Assembly: GCF_014164785.1 (NCBI RefSeq)
Contig: NZ_JACJFN010000001.1
Span: forward strand, 992,001-1,056,000
Source: Aquipseudomonas guryensis
Lineage (GTDB): Bacteria > Pseudomonadota > Gammaproteobacteria > Pseudomonadales > Pseudomonadaceae
Direction of reading: 5' to 3'
Length of the DNA: 64,000 nt
The notes below the pieces were generated by a model that was given only the letters and a program-made list of their open reading frames with translations, had not been told where the DNA came from and did no database searches. Shown piece after piece: positions 43,572-52,167 of the stretch. Each line of letters opens with the position of its first letter. Positions within the stretch are counted from its first letter, which is position 1. Both the position numbers and the translations under genes were made by a program.

Positions 43572-44069
43572 ATGGCCAAAGAAGGCTCGGTAGCCCCCAA
43601 GGAACGCATCAACGTCACCTTCAAACCCGCCACTGGCGGCGCTCAGGAAGAGATCGAACTGCCATTGAAACTGATGGTACTGGGCGATTTCACCCAGCGC
43701 GCCGACGAGCGCAAGATCGAAGACCGCAAGCCGATCAGCATCGACAAGAACAACTTCGACGAAGTGCTCGGCAAGCAGGAACTCAACCTGACCTTCAGCG
43801 TGGCCAACCGCCTGCAGGATGAGCAGGGCGCCGACGAGTTGCCGGTGCAGCTGCGCATCAACTCGATGAAAGACTTCAACCCGGCCGCCGTGGTCGACCA
43901 GGTTCCCGAGCTGAAGAAGCTGATGGAACTGCGCGACGCCCTGGTCGCCCTGAAAGGTCCGCTGGGCAACGCCCCGGCCTTCCGCAAGGCAATCGAAAGC
44001 GTGCTCGCCGACGACGACTCGCGTGACCGTGTGCTGAGCGAGCTGGGCCTGACCCAGCAAGACGCCTGA
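43572..44069 (+). CDS. tssB: T6SS contractile sheath small subunit TssB
   Basis: A 165-residue TssB/VipA protein, which interlocks with TssC to form the contractile sheath. It has RINVTFKPATGGAQEEIELP, the family stretch LPLKLMVLGDFTQR, KPISIDKNNFDEVL, and the C-terminal helical part ending with ELGLTQQDA. The length matches the family. AAAGGAG lies 8 bases before the ATG; tssC follows after 23 bases. Confidence 0.95.
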   Translation: MAKEGSVAPKERINVTFKPATGGAQEEIELPLKLMVLGDFTQRADERKIEDRKPISIDKNNFDEVLGKQELNLTFSVANRLQDEQGADELPVQLRINSMKDFNPAAVVDQVPELKKLMELRDALVALKGPLGNAPAFRKAIESVLADDDSRDRVLSELGLTQQDA

Positions 44070-44092
44070 ACCCTCGACAAGGAAGCCCGAGC

Positions 44093-45568
44093 ATGAGCAC
44101 CAGTGCAGTAGTGGAAACCACCCGGAATGTCGCCGAAGCCGGCATTCTCGACCGCATCATCGCGGAAACCCGGCTGACCCCGGACGACGAGGCTTACGAT
44201 ATCGCCAAGCGCGGTGTGTCGGCCTTTATCGAAGAGCTGCTGAAGCCGCACAACCAGAACGAGCCGGTGAAGAAGGCCATGGTCGACCGCATGATCGCGG
44301 AGATCGACGCCAAGCTCAGCCGGCAGATGGACGAGATCCTCCACCACGCCGACTTCCAGGCCCTGGAATCGTCCTGGCGCGGCCTCAAGCTACTGGTCGA
44401 TCGCACCAACTTCCGCGAGAACACCAAGCTGGAAATCCTCAACGCCTCCAAGCAGGACCTGCTGGACGACTTCGAGGACAGCCCGGAGATCACCCAGTCC
44501 GGCCTGTACAAGCACATCTACACCGCCGAGTACGGCCAGTTCGGTGGCCAGCCGGTCGGCGCCATCGTCGCCAACTATTTCTTCGACCCCAGCTCGCCGG
44601 ACATCAAGTGCATGCAGCACGTCGCCTCGGTGGCCTGCATGGCCCACGCGCCGTTCATCGCCGCCGCCGGGCCGAAATTCTTCGGCCTGGAGAGCTTCAC
44701 CGGCCTGCCCAACCTGAAGGACCTCAAGGATCACTTCGAGGGCCCGCAGTTCGCCAAGTGGCAGAGCTTCCGCGAGCGCGAAGACGCGCGCTACGTCGGC
44801 CTGACCCTGCCGCGTTTCCTGCTGCGCAACCCCTACGATCCGGAAGAGAACCCGGTGAAGAGCTTCGTCTACAAGGAGAACGTCGCCGCCAGCCACGAGC
44901 ACTATCTGTGGGGCAACACTGCCTACACTTTCGCCTCCAAGCTGACCGACAGCTTCGCCAAGTTCCGCTGGTGCCCGAACATCATCGGCCCGCAGAGCGG
45001 TGGCGCGGTGGAAGACCTGCCGCTGCACCACTTCGAGAGCATGGGCGAGATCGAGACCAAGATCCCCACCGAAGTGCTGGTCTCCGACCGTCGCGAGTAT
45101 GAGCTGGCCGAGGAAGGCTTTATCGCCCTGACCATGCGCAAGGGCAGCGACAACGCCGCCTTCTTCTCCGCCAACTCCACCCAGAAGCCGAAGTTCTTCG
45201 GCATCAGCGAGGAAGGCAAGACCGCCGAGCTGAACTACAAACTCGGCACCCAGCTGCCCTACCTGTTCATCGTCAACCGCCTGGCGCACTACCTGAAGGT
45301 GCTGCAGCGCGAGCAGATCGGCGCGTGGAAAGAGCGCACCGACCTGGAGCTGGAACTGAACAAGTGGATCCGCCAGTTCGTCGCCGACCAGGAAAACCCC
45401 AGCTCGGAAGTCCGTAGCCGCCGTCCGCTGCGCGCCGCCCAGGTGATCGTCAGCGACGTCGATGGTGAGCCGGGCTGGTACCGCGTCAGCCTCAACGTGC
45501 GCCCGCACTTCAAGTACATGGGTGCCGATTTCACCCTGTCCCTGGTCGGCAAGCTGGACAAGGAATAA
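44093..45568 (+). CDS. tssC: T6SS contractile sheath large subunit TssC
   Basis: A 491-residue TssC/VipB protein, the major sheath subunit and the docking site for ClpV through its N-terminal helix. Conserved segments are HADFQALESSWRGLKLLVDR, YGQFGGQPVGAIVANYFFD, TGLPNLKDLKDHFEGPQF, GNTAYTFASKLTDSFAKFRW, KPKFFGISEEGKTAELNYK, and the end YMGADFTLSLVGKLDKE. The length is typical. AAGGAAG precedes the ATG. Confidence 0.96.
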   Translation: MSTSAVVETTRNVAEAGILDRIIAETRLTPDDEAYDIAKRGVSAFIEELLKPHNQNEPVKKAMVDRMIAEIDAKLSRQMDEILHHADFQALESSWRGLKLLVDRTNFRENTKLEILNASKQDLLDDFEDSPEITQSGLYKHIYTAEYGQFGGQPVGAIVANYFFDPSSPDIKCMQHVASVACMAHAPFIAAAGPKFFGLESFTGLPNLKDLKDHFEGPQFAKWQSFREREDARYVGLTLPRFLLRNPYDPEENPVKSFVYKENVAASHEHYLWGNTAYTFASKLTDSFAKFRWCPNIIGPQSGGAVEDLPLHHFESMGEIETKIPTEVLVSDRREYELAEEGFIALTMRKGSDNAAFFSANSTQKPKFFGISEEGKTAELNYKLGTQLPYLFIVNRLAHYLKVLQREQIGAWKERTDLELELNKWIRQFVADQENPSSEVRSRRPLRAAQVIVSDVDGEPGWYRVSLNVRPHFKYMGADFTLSLVGKLDKE

Positions 45569-45574
45569 CTCGCC

Positions 45575-45979
45575 ATGTCGTACGGCAGCCTGTTCGAGCG
45601 CCTGGGTGGCGAAGCCGGCAAACGCGCCGGTTGGAGCCATGAGGTGTCCGCCATGGCCTCGGTGGCTGCCCACCTGGCGAAGATGCTCAGCACCCGGGCG
45701 GGCAGCGTGCAAACGCTGCCCGACTACGGGTTGCCCGATCTCAACGATATGCGCCTGTCGCTTCACGATGCCTTGCAACAGGCGCGTATCGCCATCGAAC
45801 GCTTCATCGAAGCGTACGAACCGCGTTTGACCCAGGTGCGCGTGGTGTCACTGCCGCGCGACCACGATCCGCTGAGCCTGGCCTTCGCCATCGAAGGCCA
45901 GTTGGAGATCGATGGCGTCAAACGCCCCGTAAGTTTTGCCGCGCAGCTGGATGGCAGCGGGCAAGTGAAGGTCAGGTAA
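45575..45979 (+). CDS. tssE: T6SS baseplate protein TssE (gp25-like)
   Basis: A 134-residue gp25/lysozyme-like baseplate subunit. The short N-terminal FERLGGEA is followed by the DYGLPDLNDMRL motif (part of the conserved core in the family) and IERFIEAYEPRLTQVRVVSL, with the C-terminal strand region LSLAFAIEGQLEIDGVKRPV. It starts 6 bases after tssC, with AAGGA overlapping the tssC end. In the phage tail it joins the sheath to the wedge. Confidence 0.92.
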   Translation: MSYGSLFERLGGEAGKRAGWSHEVSAMASVAAHLAKMLSTRAGSVQTLPDYGLPDLNDMRLSLHDALQQARIAIERFIEAYEPRLTQVRVVSLPRDHDPLSLAFAIEGQLEIDGVKRPVSFAAQLDGSGQVKVR

Positions 45980-46003
45980 GGGCCTGTTCAAAGGAGAGCA
46001 TGG

Positions 46004-46285
46004 ATGTCCGGTAAACCCGCCGCCCGCCTGGGCGACCCCACTGCCTGCCCGATTCCGGGCCACGGCACCAACCCCATCGCCGCCGGCTCGCCCGACGTAC
46101 TGTTCGATGGCAAACCGGCCGCGCGCATGGGCGATGCCTCCGCCTGCGGCGGCGCACTGGTCGGCAATGTGATCCCCAACGTGCTAATCAACGGCAAACC
46201 CGCGACCACCATCGGCACCGTGGGCAACCACGGCAATGTGGTGGTGGCGGGATCGGCGACGGTAGTGATCGGGACCGGCGGTTGA
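46004..46285 (+). CDS. Single-domain PAAR spike-tip protein
   Basis: A 93-residue protein made only of a PAAR domain: GKPAARLGDPTACPIPGHGT, then SPDVLFDGKPAARMGDASAC, then NVLINGKPATTIGTVGNHGN. PAAR proteins cap the VgrG spike and sharpen or deliver effectors. With no C-terminal extension it would act as a bare tip or as a platform for a separate effector. It lies inside the structural operon between tssE and tssF, a position not occupied in P. aeruginosa HSI-II. AAAGGAG precedes the ATG by 7 bases. Confidence 0.93.
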   Translation: MSGKPAARLGDPTACPIPGHGTNPIAAGSPDVLFDGKPAARMGDASACGGALVGNVIPNVLINGKPATTIGTVGNHGNVVVAGSATVVIGTGG

Positions 46286-46785
46286 TGCACGGACTGATGA
46301 TGACCAACGCCGCCCACTCGCTGACCAGGCTAAGCGCCTGCTGCGCTATTGCGCTGGCCATGAGCGCCTGCGTGCCCTACCCGCATTCGGTAACCCGCAA
46401 CCCGGCCATCGAGGGTCGTGTGCTGTCCGCCGAAACGGGGCAGGCAGTGGCGGGCGCCAAGATTGAGCTGGATATCGGCAGCGACGAATCCTGGGCCTAT
46501 GACACCGTCAGCGATGCCGAGGGCCATTTCGCCTTTGCCGAACACCGCGACTATCGCCTGTTCGCCCTGCTGGCCGATGGGCCGCCCTGCGGGACCACGC
46601 TGTCGGTCAGCGCTCCCGGTTATCACTCCCGTCACTGCACGTGGGTGAGCCCCTTTGGGTGCTCCTCTGGGCCGATGCAGCTACCGCGACTGATGCTGCA
46701 ACCGGAACACATCGCTATCTCCGAAGAAGAGGTCGTCGAGGATTTCTGGAGCTGCCTCGAATCGGCCACGGAGACCATCAACTGA
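46285..46785 (+). CDS. Lipoprotein with carboxypeptidase-regulatory-like fold, linked to PAAR
   Basis: A 166-residue predicted lipoprotein with lipobox AMSAC (Cys29). The mature part starts VPYPHSVTRNPAIEGRVLSA and continues TGQAVAGAKIELDIGSDESW, then SDAEGHFAFAEHRDYRLFAL, the pattern of a CnaB/carboxypeptidase regulatory-like beta-sandwich. Later cysteines (PPCGTT, RHCTW, FGCSS, DFWSC) may pair. The ATG overlaps the PAAR stop and its own stop overlaps the tssF start, so it is firmly embedded in the T6SS operon. It is not TssJ, which is encoded further on. Possible roles are immunity protein or envelope partner; none is proven. Confidence 0.65.
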   Translation: MHGLMMTNAAHSLTRLSACCAIALAMSACVPYPHSVTRNPAIEGRVLSAETGQAVAGAKIELDIGSDESWAYDTVSDAEGHFAFAEHRDYRLFALLADGPPCGTTLSVSAPGYHSRHCTWVSPFGCSSGPMQLPRLMLQPEHIAISEEEVVEDFWSCLESATETIN

Positions 46786-48575
46786 TGTCCTTCAACCATC
46801 ACTACCAAAGCGAACTCACCGCCCTGCGCCAGCTGGGCAAGCGCTTTGCCGAGCGTAGCCCGGCGCTGGCGCCGTTTCTCGGTCAGGCCGGGCGCGACCC
46901 GGATGTCGAGCGGCTGCTGGAGGGTTTCGCCTTTCTCACCGGGCGTCTGCGGCAGAAGCTCGACGACGAGCTGCCGGAGCTGACCCATTCGCTGATGCAC
47001 CTGCTGTGGCCCAACTACATGCGCCCGCTGCCGGCCTTCAGCATGCTGCAGTTCGACCCGCTCAAGCGTCCCGGCCCGGCCCTTTCCGTGCCACGGCATA
47101 CGCCGGTGGAAGCCAAGGCCATCGAGGGCGTGACCTGTCGCTTTCGCACCGCCTTCGCCTGCGAGGTGCTGCCGCTGGCGCTGAATGGCCTGGACTACTC
47201 GGTGAAGGGCGACGGCGCCCTGCTCAGCCTGCGCCTGGCGATGAGCGCCGATGGCCACCTCGGCGAAATCGAGCTGAACAGCCTGCGCCTGCACCTGGCC
47301 GGCGAGCGCTACATCAGCCAGCTGCTCTACCTCGGCCTGCTGCGCCACCTCGGCGCCATCCAGCTGGTGTTGCTGGATGGCGAGGGCAAGCCGCTCAGGG
47401 ATGCCTACGACCAGCCACTGCCGGGCTTCGCCCTAGGGGCCGACAAGGTCGAGGCGGTGGGCTTCGCCGAAGACGAGGCGCTGGTGCCCTACCCGCTGAA
47501 CACCTTCCGCGGCTACCGCCACCTGCAGGAATATTTCGCCTTCCAGGACAAGTTCCTGTTCCTCGAGCTCAAGGGCCTCGAGCTGCTCAAGCGTCAGCCG
47601 GCCGAGCTGCTGGAGCGTGCCCGCGGCCTGGAGCTGCGCTTCGATATCCAGAAGACCGGCCTGCAGCGCATCCGCCCGACCCTGGACAACGTGCGCCTGT
47701 ATTGCACGCCGGTGGTCAACCTGTTCGCCCACGACGCCATCCCGATCCGCCTGGACGGCAAGCAGGACCAGTACCTGCTGCTGCCGGCCGAGTTCGAGAC
47801 GCGCCACTGCGCGGTGTTCTCGGTGGACCGGGTGACCGGCTGGAAGCCCGGCGGCATGGGCTACGAGGAGTACGTGCCGTTCGAGTCGTTCGAGCACGAC
47901 GCCAGCTTCGACGTGCCCAAGGCCCGTCCGCACTACAGCGTGCGCCAGCAGCCATCGATGCTCGGCGACGGCCTGGAGACCTGGCTGAGCTTCGGCATGC
48001 GCCAGCAGGATCAGCAGGAAACCCTGTCCATCGAGCTGACCTGCACCAACCAGAACCTGCCGCGCCAGCTTGGCCTGGGCGATATCTGCCTGCCCAGCGA
48101 AGACACCCCGGAGTTCCTCACCTTCCGCAACATCAGCGCGGTGACGCCCAGCTACGCGCCACCGCTGCACCGCGACTACCTGTGGAAGCTGATCAGCAAC
48201 ATGTCGCTGAACTACCTGTCGCTGGCCAACGTCGAGGCGCTCAAGGTGATCCTCGAGACCTACGACCTGCCGCGCTACTACGACCAGCACGCAGAAAAGG
48301 TCAGCAAGCGCCTGCTCGGCGGCCTGCAATCGATCAGCCACCAACACGTCGACCGCCTGCATCGCGGCCTGCCGGTGCGCGGTGTGCGTACCGAACTGAA
48401 GATGAACCCAGACGGTTACCTGGGCGAAGGGGATTTATTCCTGTTCGCCTCGGTGCTCAATGAATTCTTCGCCCTCTACGCCAGCCTCAACTCGTACCAC
48501 GAGCTGCGCGTACACAGCACACAAGGAGAGGTGTACCGATGGACGCCGCGCATGGGGCAGCAGCCCCTGCTCTGA
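46785..48575 (+). CDS. tssF: T6SS baseplate protein TssF
   Basis: A 596-residue TssF/VasA/ImpG baseplate wedge subunit. The start MSFNHHYQSELTALRQLGKR, the FAERSPALAPFLGQAGRDPD stretch and VERLLEGFAFLTGRLRQKLD followed by ELTHSLMHLLWPNYMRPLPA are the family's clear N-terminal signature. Later YPLNTFRGYRHLQEYFAFQD and GEGDLFLFASVLNEFFALYA agree. The ATG overlaps the stop of the lipoprotein gene (TGATG). Its last 37 bases overlap tssG. Confidence 0.95.
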   Translation: MSFNHHYQSELTALRQLGKRFAERSPALAPFLGQAGRDPDVERLLEGFAFLTGRLRQKLDDELPELTHSLMHLLWPNYMRPLPAFSMLQFDPLKRPGPALSVPRHTPVEAKAIEGVTCRFRTAFACEVLPLALNGLDYSVKGDGALLSLRLAMSADGHLGEIELNSLRLHLAGERYISQLLYLGLLRHLGAIQLVLLDGEGKPLRDAYDQPLPGFALGADKVEAVGFAEDEALVPYPLNTFRGYRHLQEYFAFQDKFLFLELKGLELLKRQPAELLERARGLELRFDIQKTGLQRIRPTLDNVRLYCTPVVNLFAHDAIPIRLDGKQDQYLLLPAEFETRHCAVFSVDRVTGWKPGGMGYEEYVPFESFEHDASFDVPKARPHYSVRQQPSMLGDGLETWLSFGMRQQDQQETLSIELTCTNQNLPRQLGLGDICLPSEDTPEFLTFRNISAVTPSYAPPLHRDYLWKLISNMSLNYLSLANVEALKVILETYDLPRYYDQHAEKVSKRLLGGLQSISHQHVDRLHRGLPVRGVRTELKMNPDGYLGEGDLFLFASVLNEFFALYASLNSYHELRVHSTQGEVYRWTPRMGQQPLL

Positions 48576-49546
48576 ACCGGCTCAGCCGGGGCATCCGCGA
48601 GTACAGCCTGTTCCAGGGTGTGCTGCTGGTGCTGGACCGCTTGCGCACTGCCCATCCCGAACTGGATGAGGAGCAGCTGTACGAGCGCCTGGAATTCCAG
48701 GCCAACCCCAGCCTGGGCTTCCCCGGCAGCGATATCGATCGCGTGCAGTTCTTCGAGGAACACGGCGAGCTGCGCGCGCAGCTGCGCATCAACCTGGTCA
48801 GCCTGTTCGGCGCCGGTTCGCCACTGCCGGCCTTCTATGGCGAACAGGCGCTGGGCGACAACCCGGACGGCAACCCGACCCGCGAATTCCTCGACCTGTT
48901 CAACAACCGCCTGCAGCGCCTGCTCCTGCCGATCTGGCAGAAGTACCGCTACTACGCGCGCTTCCAGCGCGGCGCCAGCGATGTGTTCTCCAACCAGCTG
49001 TTCGCCCTGATCGGCCTCGGCGGCGAGCAGATCCGCGCCGCCGAGGAACTCAACTGGAAGCGCCTGCTGCCCTACCTCGGCCTGCTCAGCCTGCGCGCCC
49101 ATTCGGCGGCACTGGTCGAGTCGGTGCTGCGCTACTACTTCAAGCACACCGACCTGCGCATCGAGCAGTGCGTCGAGCGCCAGGTGCAGATCATCGACGA
49201 GCAGCGCAACCGCCTCGGCCTGGCCAACAGCCAGCTGGGCGAAAGCCTGGTGCTCGGCGAGCGGGTGCGCGACCGCGGCGGCAAGTTCCGCATCCATATC
49301 CGCCAGCTCAGCTGGGCACGTTTCCACGAATTCCTGCCGATCGGCACGGGCTACCAGCCGCTCTGCGCGCTGGTGCGCTTCACCCTGCGCGACCCGCTCG
49401 ACTACGACATCCGCCTGGCCCTGCGCCACGAGGAAATCCGCGAGCTGCGCATCGGCGCCGGCAACCCCTGCCACCTGGGGTGGACCAGCTGGCTGGGCCA
49501 CGAACAGGCCGATGGTGTGGTCACCATCGGCAGCATGACTCACTAA
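48539..49546 (+). CDS. tssG: T6SS baseplate protein TssG
   Basis: A 335-residue TssG/VasB/ImpH baseplate subunit that works with TssF and TssK. It contains YERLEFQANPSLGFPGSDI (family motif region), NLVSLFGAGSPLPAFYGEQA (the hallmark FGxxSPLP), EFLDLFNNRLQRLLLPIWQK, and the C-terminal LGWTSWLGHE. It starts within tssF, with AAGGAGAGG upstream. The length fits the family. Confidence 0.95.
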   Translation: MDAAHGAAAPALNRLSRGIREYSLFQGVLLVLDRLRTAHPELDEEQLYERLEFQANPSLGFPGSDIDRVQFFEEHGELRAQLRINLVSLFGAGSPLPAFYGEQALGDNPDGNPTREFLDLFNNRLQRLLLPIWQKYRYYARFQRGASDVFSNQLFALIGLGGEQIRAAEELNWKRLLPYLGLLSLRAHSAALVESVLRYYFKHTDLRIEQCVERQVQIIDEQRNRLGLANSQLGESLVLGERVRDRGGKFRIHIRQLSWARFHEFLPIGTGYQPLCALVRFTLRDPLDYDIRLALRHEEIRELRIGAGNPCHLGWTSWLGHEQADGVVTIGSMTH

Positions 49547-49557
49547 GGACAGAGAGA

Positions 49558-52167
49558 ATGATCAACGTCGACCTACAACAGTTGGTCCAGGCACTGGACG
49601 CCGACACCCGCCGCGACCTCGAAGGCGCCGCCGAGCGCTGCCTGCAGCGCGGTGGCAACAAGATCCTGGTGGAAGACCTGCTGCTCGGTCTGCTCGAACG
49701 CCCGCAAGGCCTACTGGCGCGCGCCCTGCAGGATGCCGAAGTGGACGCCGGCGCCCTGGCCAGTGCCCTGCAACCGCGCGGTGAACACAGCGCCTCGCGC
49801 AACCCGGTGTTCTCCGCCGAGCTGGTGCAGTGGCTGCAGGACGCCCTGCTGGTGGCCAACCTGGAGCTCGGTCAGAGCCAGGTGGAACAGGCCGCGCTGA
49901 TCCTCGCCATGCTGCGCAACCCGCTGCGCTATGCCGGCAGCCACTACCAGCCGCTGCTGGCCAAGGTGAATGCCGAGCGCCTGCGCGAATTCGCCCTCAG
50001 CCAGCAGCCACAAACTGCCGCCGGCAAAGCCGCCGCGCCGGGTGAATCCAACCTGCAACGCTTCACCCACAACTTCACCCAGCAGGCCCGCGACGGCAAG
50101 CTCGACCCGGTGCTGTGCCGCGACGGGGCGATCCGCCAGATGATCGACATCCTCGCCCGCCGCCGGAAAAACAACCCGATCGTGGTCGGCGAGGCCGGCG
50201 TCGGCAAGACCGCCATAGTCGAAGGGCTCGCACTGCGCATCGCCAGCGGCGAAGTACCGGACGTGCTCAAGGGCGTCGAGCTGCTATGCCTGGACATGGG
50301 CCTGCTGCAGGCCGGCGCCAGCGTCAAAGGCGAGTTTGAGCGGCGTCTGCAGGGGGTGATCGACGAAGTGAAGGGCGCGGCCAAGCCGATCATCCTGTTT
50401 ATCGACGAGGCCCACACCCTGATTGGCGCCGGCGGCCAGGCCGGTGGCTCGGACGCCGCCAACCTGCTCAAGCCGGCCCTGGCCCGTGGCGAGCTGCGCA
50501 CCATCGCCGCCACCACCTGGAGCGAATACAAGAAGTACTTCGAGAAAGACCCGGCCCTGGCCCGGCGTTTCCAGCCGGTGCAGCTGCACGAGCCGACTGT
50601 CCAGGAAGCCGTGACCATCCTGCGTGGCCTGGCGCCGGTGTACGAGCAGAGCCACGGCATCTACCTGCGCGACGACGCGGTGGTGGCCGCCGCCGAACTG
50701 TCCGCGCGCTACCTGGCCGGGCGCCAGCTGCCGGACAAGGCGGTCGACGTGCTGGACACCGCCTGCGCCCGTGTACGCATCAGCCTGGCCGCCGCCCCGG
50801 AAGCACTGGAACGCCTGCGCGGCGAGATCGCCGAAGGCCAGCGCCAGCGCGAAGCCCTGCGCCGCGACCTGGACGCCGGCCTGCAGGTCGACGGCGAAGT
50901 CCTCGCTCAACTGGAAAGCCGCCTGCTCGATGCGGGAGCCGAACTGCAGCAACTGAGCAGCCGCTGGGACAGCCAGCGCCAACTGGCCGAACGCCTGCTG
51001 CAACTGCGCCAGCAGTGCGCCGCTGCCCGCCTCGATCAACCTGCCGAAGAGAACGACGTCAACGCCGAACCGCTACCGGATCTGGCGGCACTGGAAGCCG
51101 AGCTGCGCAAGGTTCAGGCCGAACTGGCTAGCGCACAAAGCGCCGAACGCCTGGTCAGCCATGAAGTCTGCCCGCGCCTGGTGGCCGAGGTGATCAGCCA
51201 CTGGACCGGCGTGCCGCTGAGCCAGCTGGCCCGCGAACACAGTGCCAAGGTGGCGAGTTTCGCCAACGATCTGCGCGCCCGCGTGCGCGGCCAGGAGCAG
51301 GCGGTGGTGGCCCTCGACCGCGCCATGCGTGCCAGCGCCGCCGGCCTGAACAAGGACGATGCGCCAGTCGGCGTGTTCCTCCTGGTCGGCCCCAGCGGCG
51401 TCGGCAAGACCGAGACCGCCCTGGCCCTGGCCGACCTGCTGTACGGCGGCGAGCGCTTCCTCACCACCATCAACATGTCCGAGTTCCAGGAGAAGCACAC
51501 GGTGTCGCGGCTGATAGGCGCGCCGCCCGGCTACGTCGGCTACGGCGAGGGCGGCATGCTCACCGAGGCGGTACGGCAGAAGCCCTACTCGGTGATTCTC
51601 CTCGACGAGGTGGAGAAGGCCGACCCGGACGTGATGAACGTCTTCTACCAGATCTTCGACAAGGGCGTGGCCAACGACGGCGAGGGGCGCGAGATCAACT
51701 TCCGCAACTGCCTGATCCTGATGACCAGCAACCTGGCCAGCGAGCAGATCGCCCAGCTCTGCAGCGACCAGCAGCGCCCCGCCGCCGAAGTACTGGAGCA
51801 GGCCATTCGCCCGGCCCTGAGCCGTCACTTCAAGCCGGCGCTGCTGGCGCGCATGCGCGTGGTGCCCTACTACCCGGTGGCCGGCAGCGTGCTCGAGGAA
51901 CTGGTCGCGCTCAAGCTGTCCCGCCTCGGCGAGCGCCTGGCCCGCCGCCAGCTGAGCTTCAGCCACCACCCGGCGTTGCTCGAACACCTGGCCCGGCGCT
52001 GCCAGCACAACGACAGCGGCGCACGGCTGATCGACCAGTTGCTCGAGCAACAGCTGTTGCCGCAGATCGCCGACCGCCTGCTGGATGCCATGGCCGCTGG
52101 CGAAAGCCTGCAACAGGTGCACGCCACCCTCGACGGTGAAGGAGCGCTGGTCTGTGAATTCGCCTGA
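49558..52167 (+). CDS. clpV: T6SS sheath-recycling ATPase ClpV (TssH)
   Basis: An 869-residue AAA+ unfoldase of the ClpB/Hsp100 class that disassembles contracted sheaths. The N-domain spans residues 1-150. AAA1 has Walker A GEAGVGKT (211-218), Walker B LFIDEAHTLIGAGG and the pore segment KGEFERRL. The middle helical arm is short. AAA2 has GPSGVGKT (about 611-618), INMSEFQEKHTVSRLIGAPP and ILLDEVEKADP. The start at 49558 follows AAGGACAGAGAG; earlier in-frame codons lie inside tssG. The closing part overlaps the alternative start of the next gene. Confidence 0.96.
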   Translation: MINVDLQQLVQALDADTRRDLEGAAERCLQRGGNKILVEDLLLGLLERPQGLLARALQDAEVDAGALASALQPRGEHSASRNPVFSAELVQWLQDALLVANLELGQSQVEQAALILAMLRNPLRYAGSHYQPLLAKVNAERLREFALSQQPQTAAGKAAAPGESNLQRFTHNFTQQARDGKLDPVLCRDGAIRQMIDILARRRKNNPIVVGEAGVGKTAIVEGLALRIASGEVPDVLKGVELLCLDMGLLQAGASVKGEFERRLQGVIDEVKGAAKPIILFIDEAHTLIGAGGQAGGSDAANLLKPALARGELRTIAATTWSEYKKYFEKDPALARRFQPVQLHEPTVQEAVTILRGLAPVYEQSHGIYLRDDAVVAAAELSARYLAGRQLPDKAVDVLDTACARVRISLAAAPEALERLRGEIAEGQRQREALRRDLDAGLQVDGEVLAQLESRLLDAGAELQQLSSRWDSQRQLAERLLQLRQQCAAARLDQPAEENDVNAEPLPDLAALEAELRKVQAELASAQSAERLVSHEVCPRLVAEVISHWTGVPLSQLAREHSAKVASFANDLRARVRGQEQAVVALDRAMRASAAGLNKDDAPVGVFLLVGPSGVGKTETALALADLLYGGERFLTTINMSEFQEKHTVSRLIGAPPGYVGYGEGGMLTEAVRQKPYSVILLDEVEKADPDVMNVFYQIFDKGVANDGEGREINFRNCLILMTSNLASEQIAQLCSDQQRPAAEVLEQAIRPALSRHFKPALLARMRVVPYYPVAGSVLEELVALKLSRLGERLARRQLSFSHHPALLEHLARRCQHNDSGARLIDQLLEQQLLPQIADRLLDAMAAGESLQQVHATLDGEGALVCEFA

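Noticed and set aside
46285..46785. The PAAR-linked lipoprotein as a second TssJ
   Set aside because: Its sequence lacks the TssJ segments seen at 55181-55660, and the true TssJ is in the expected place before tssK.
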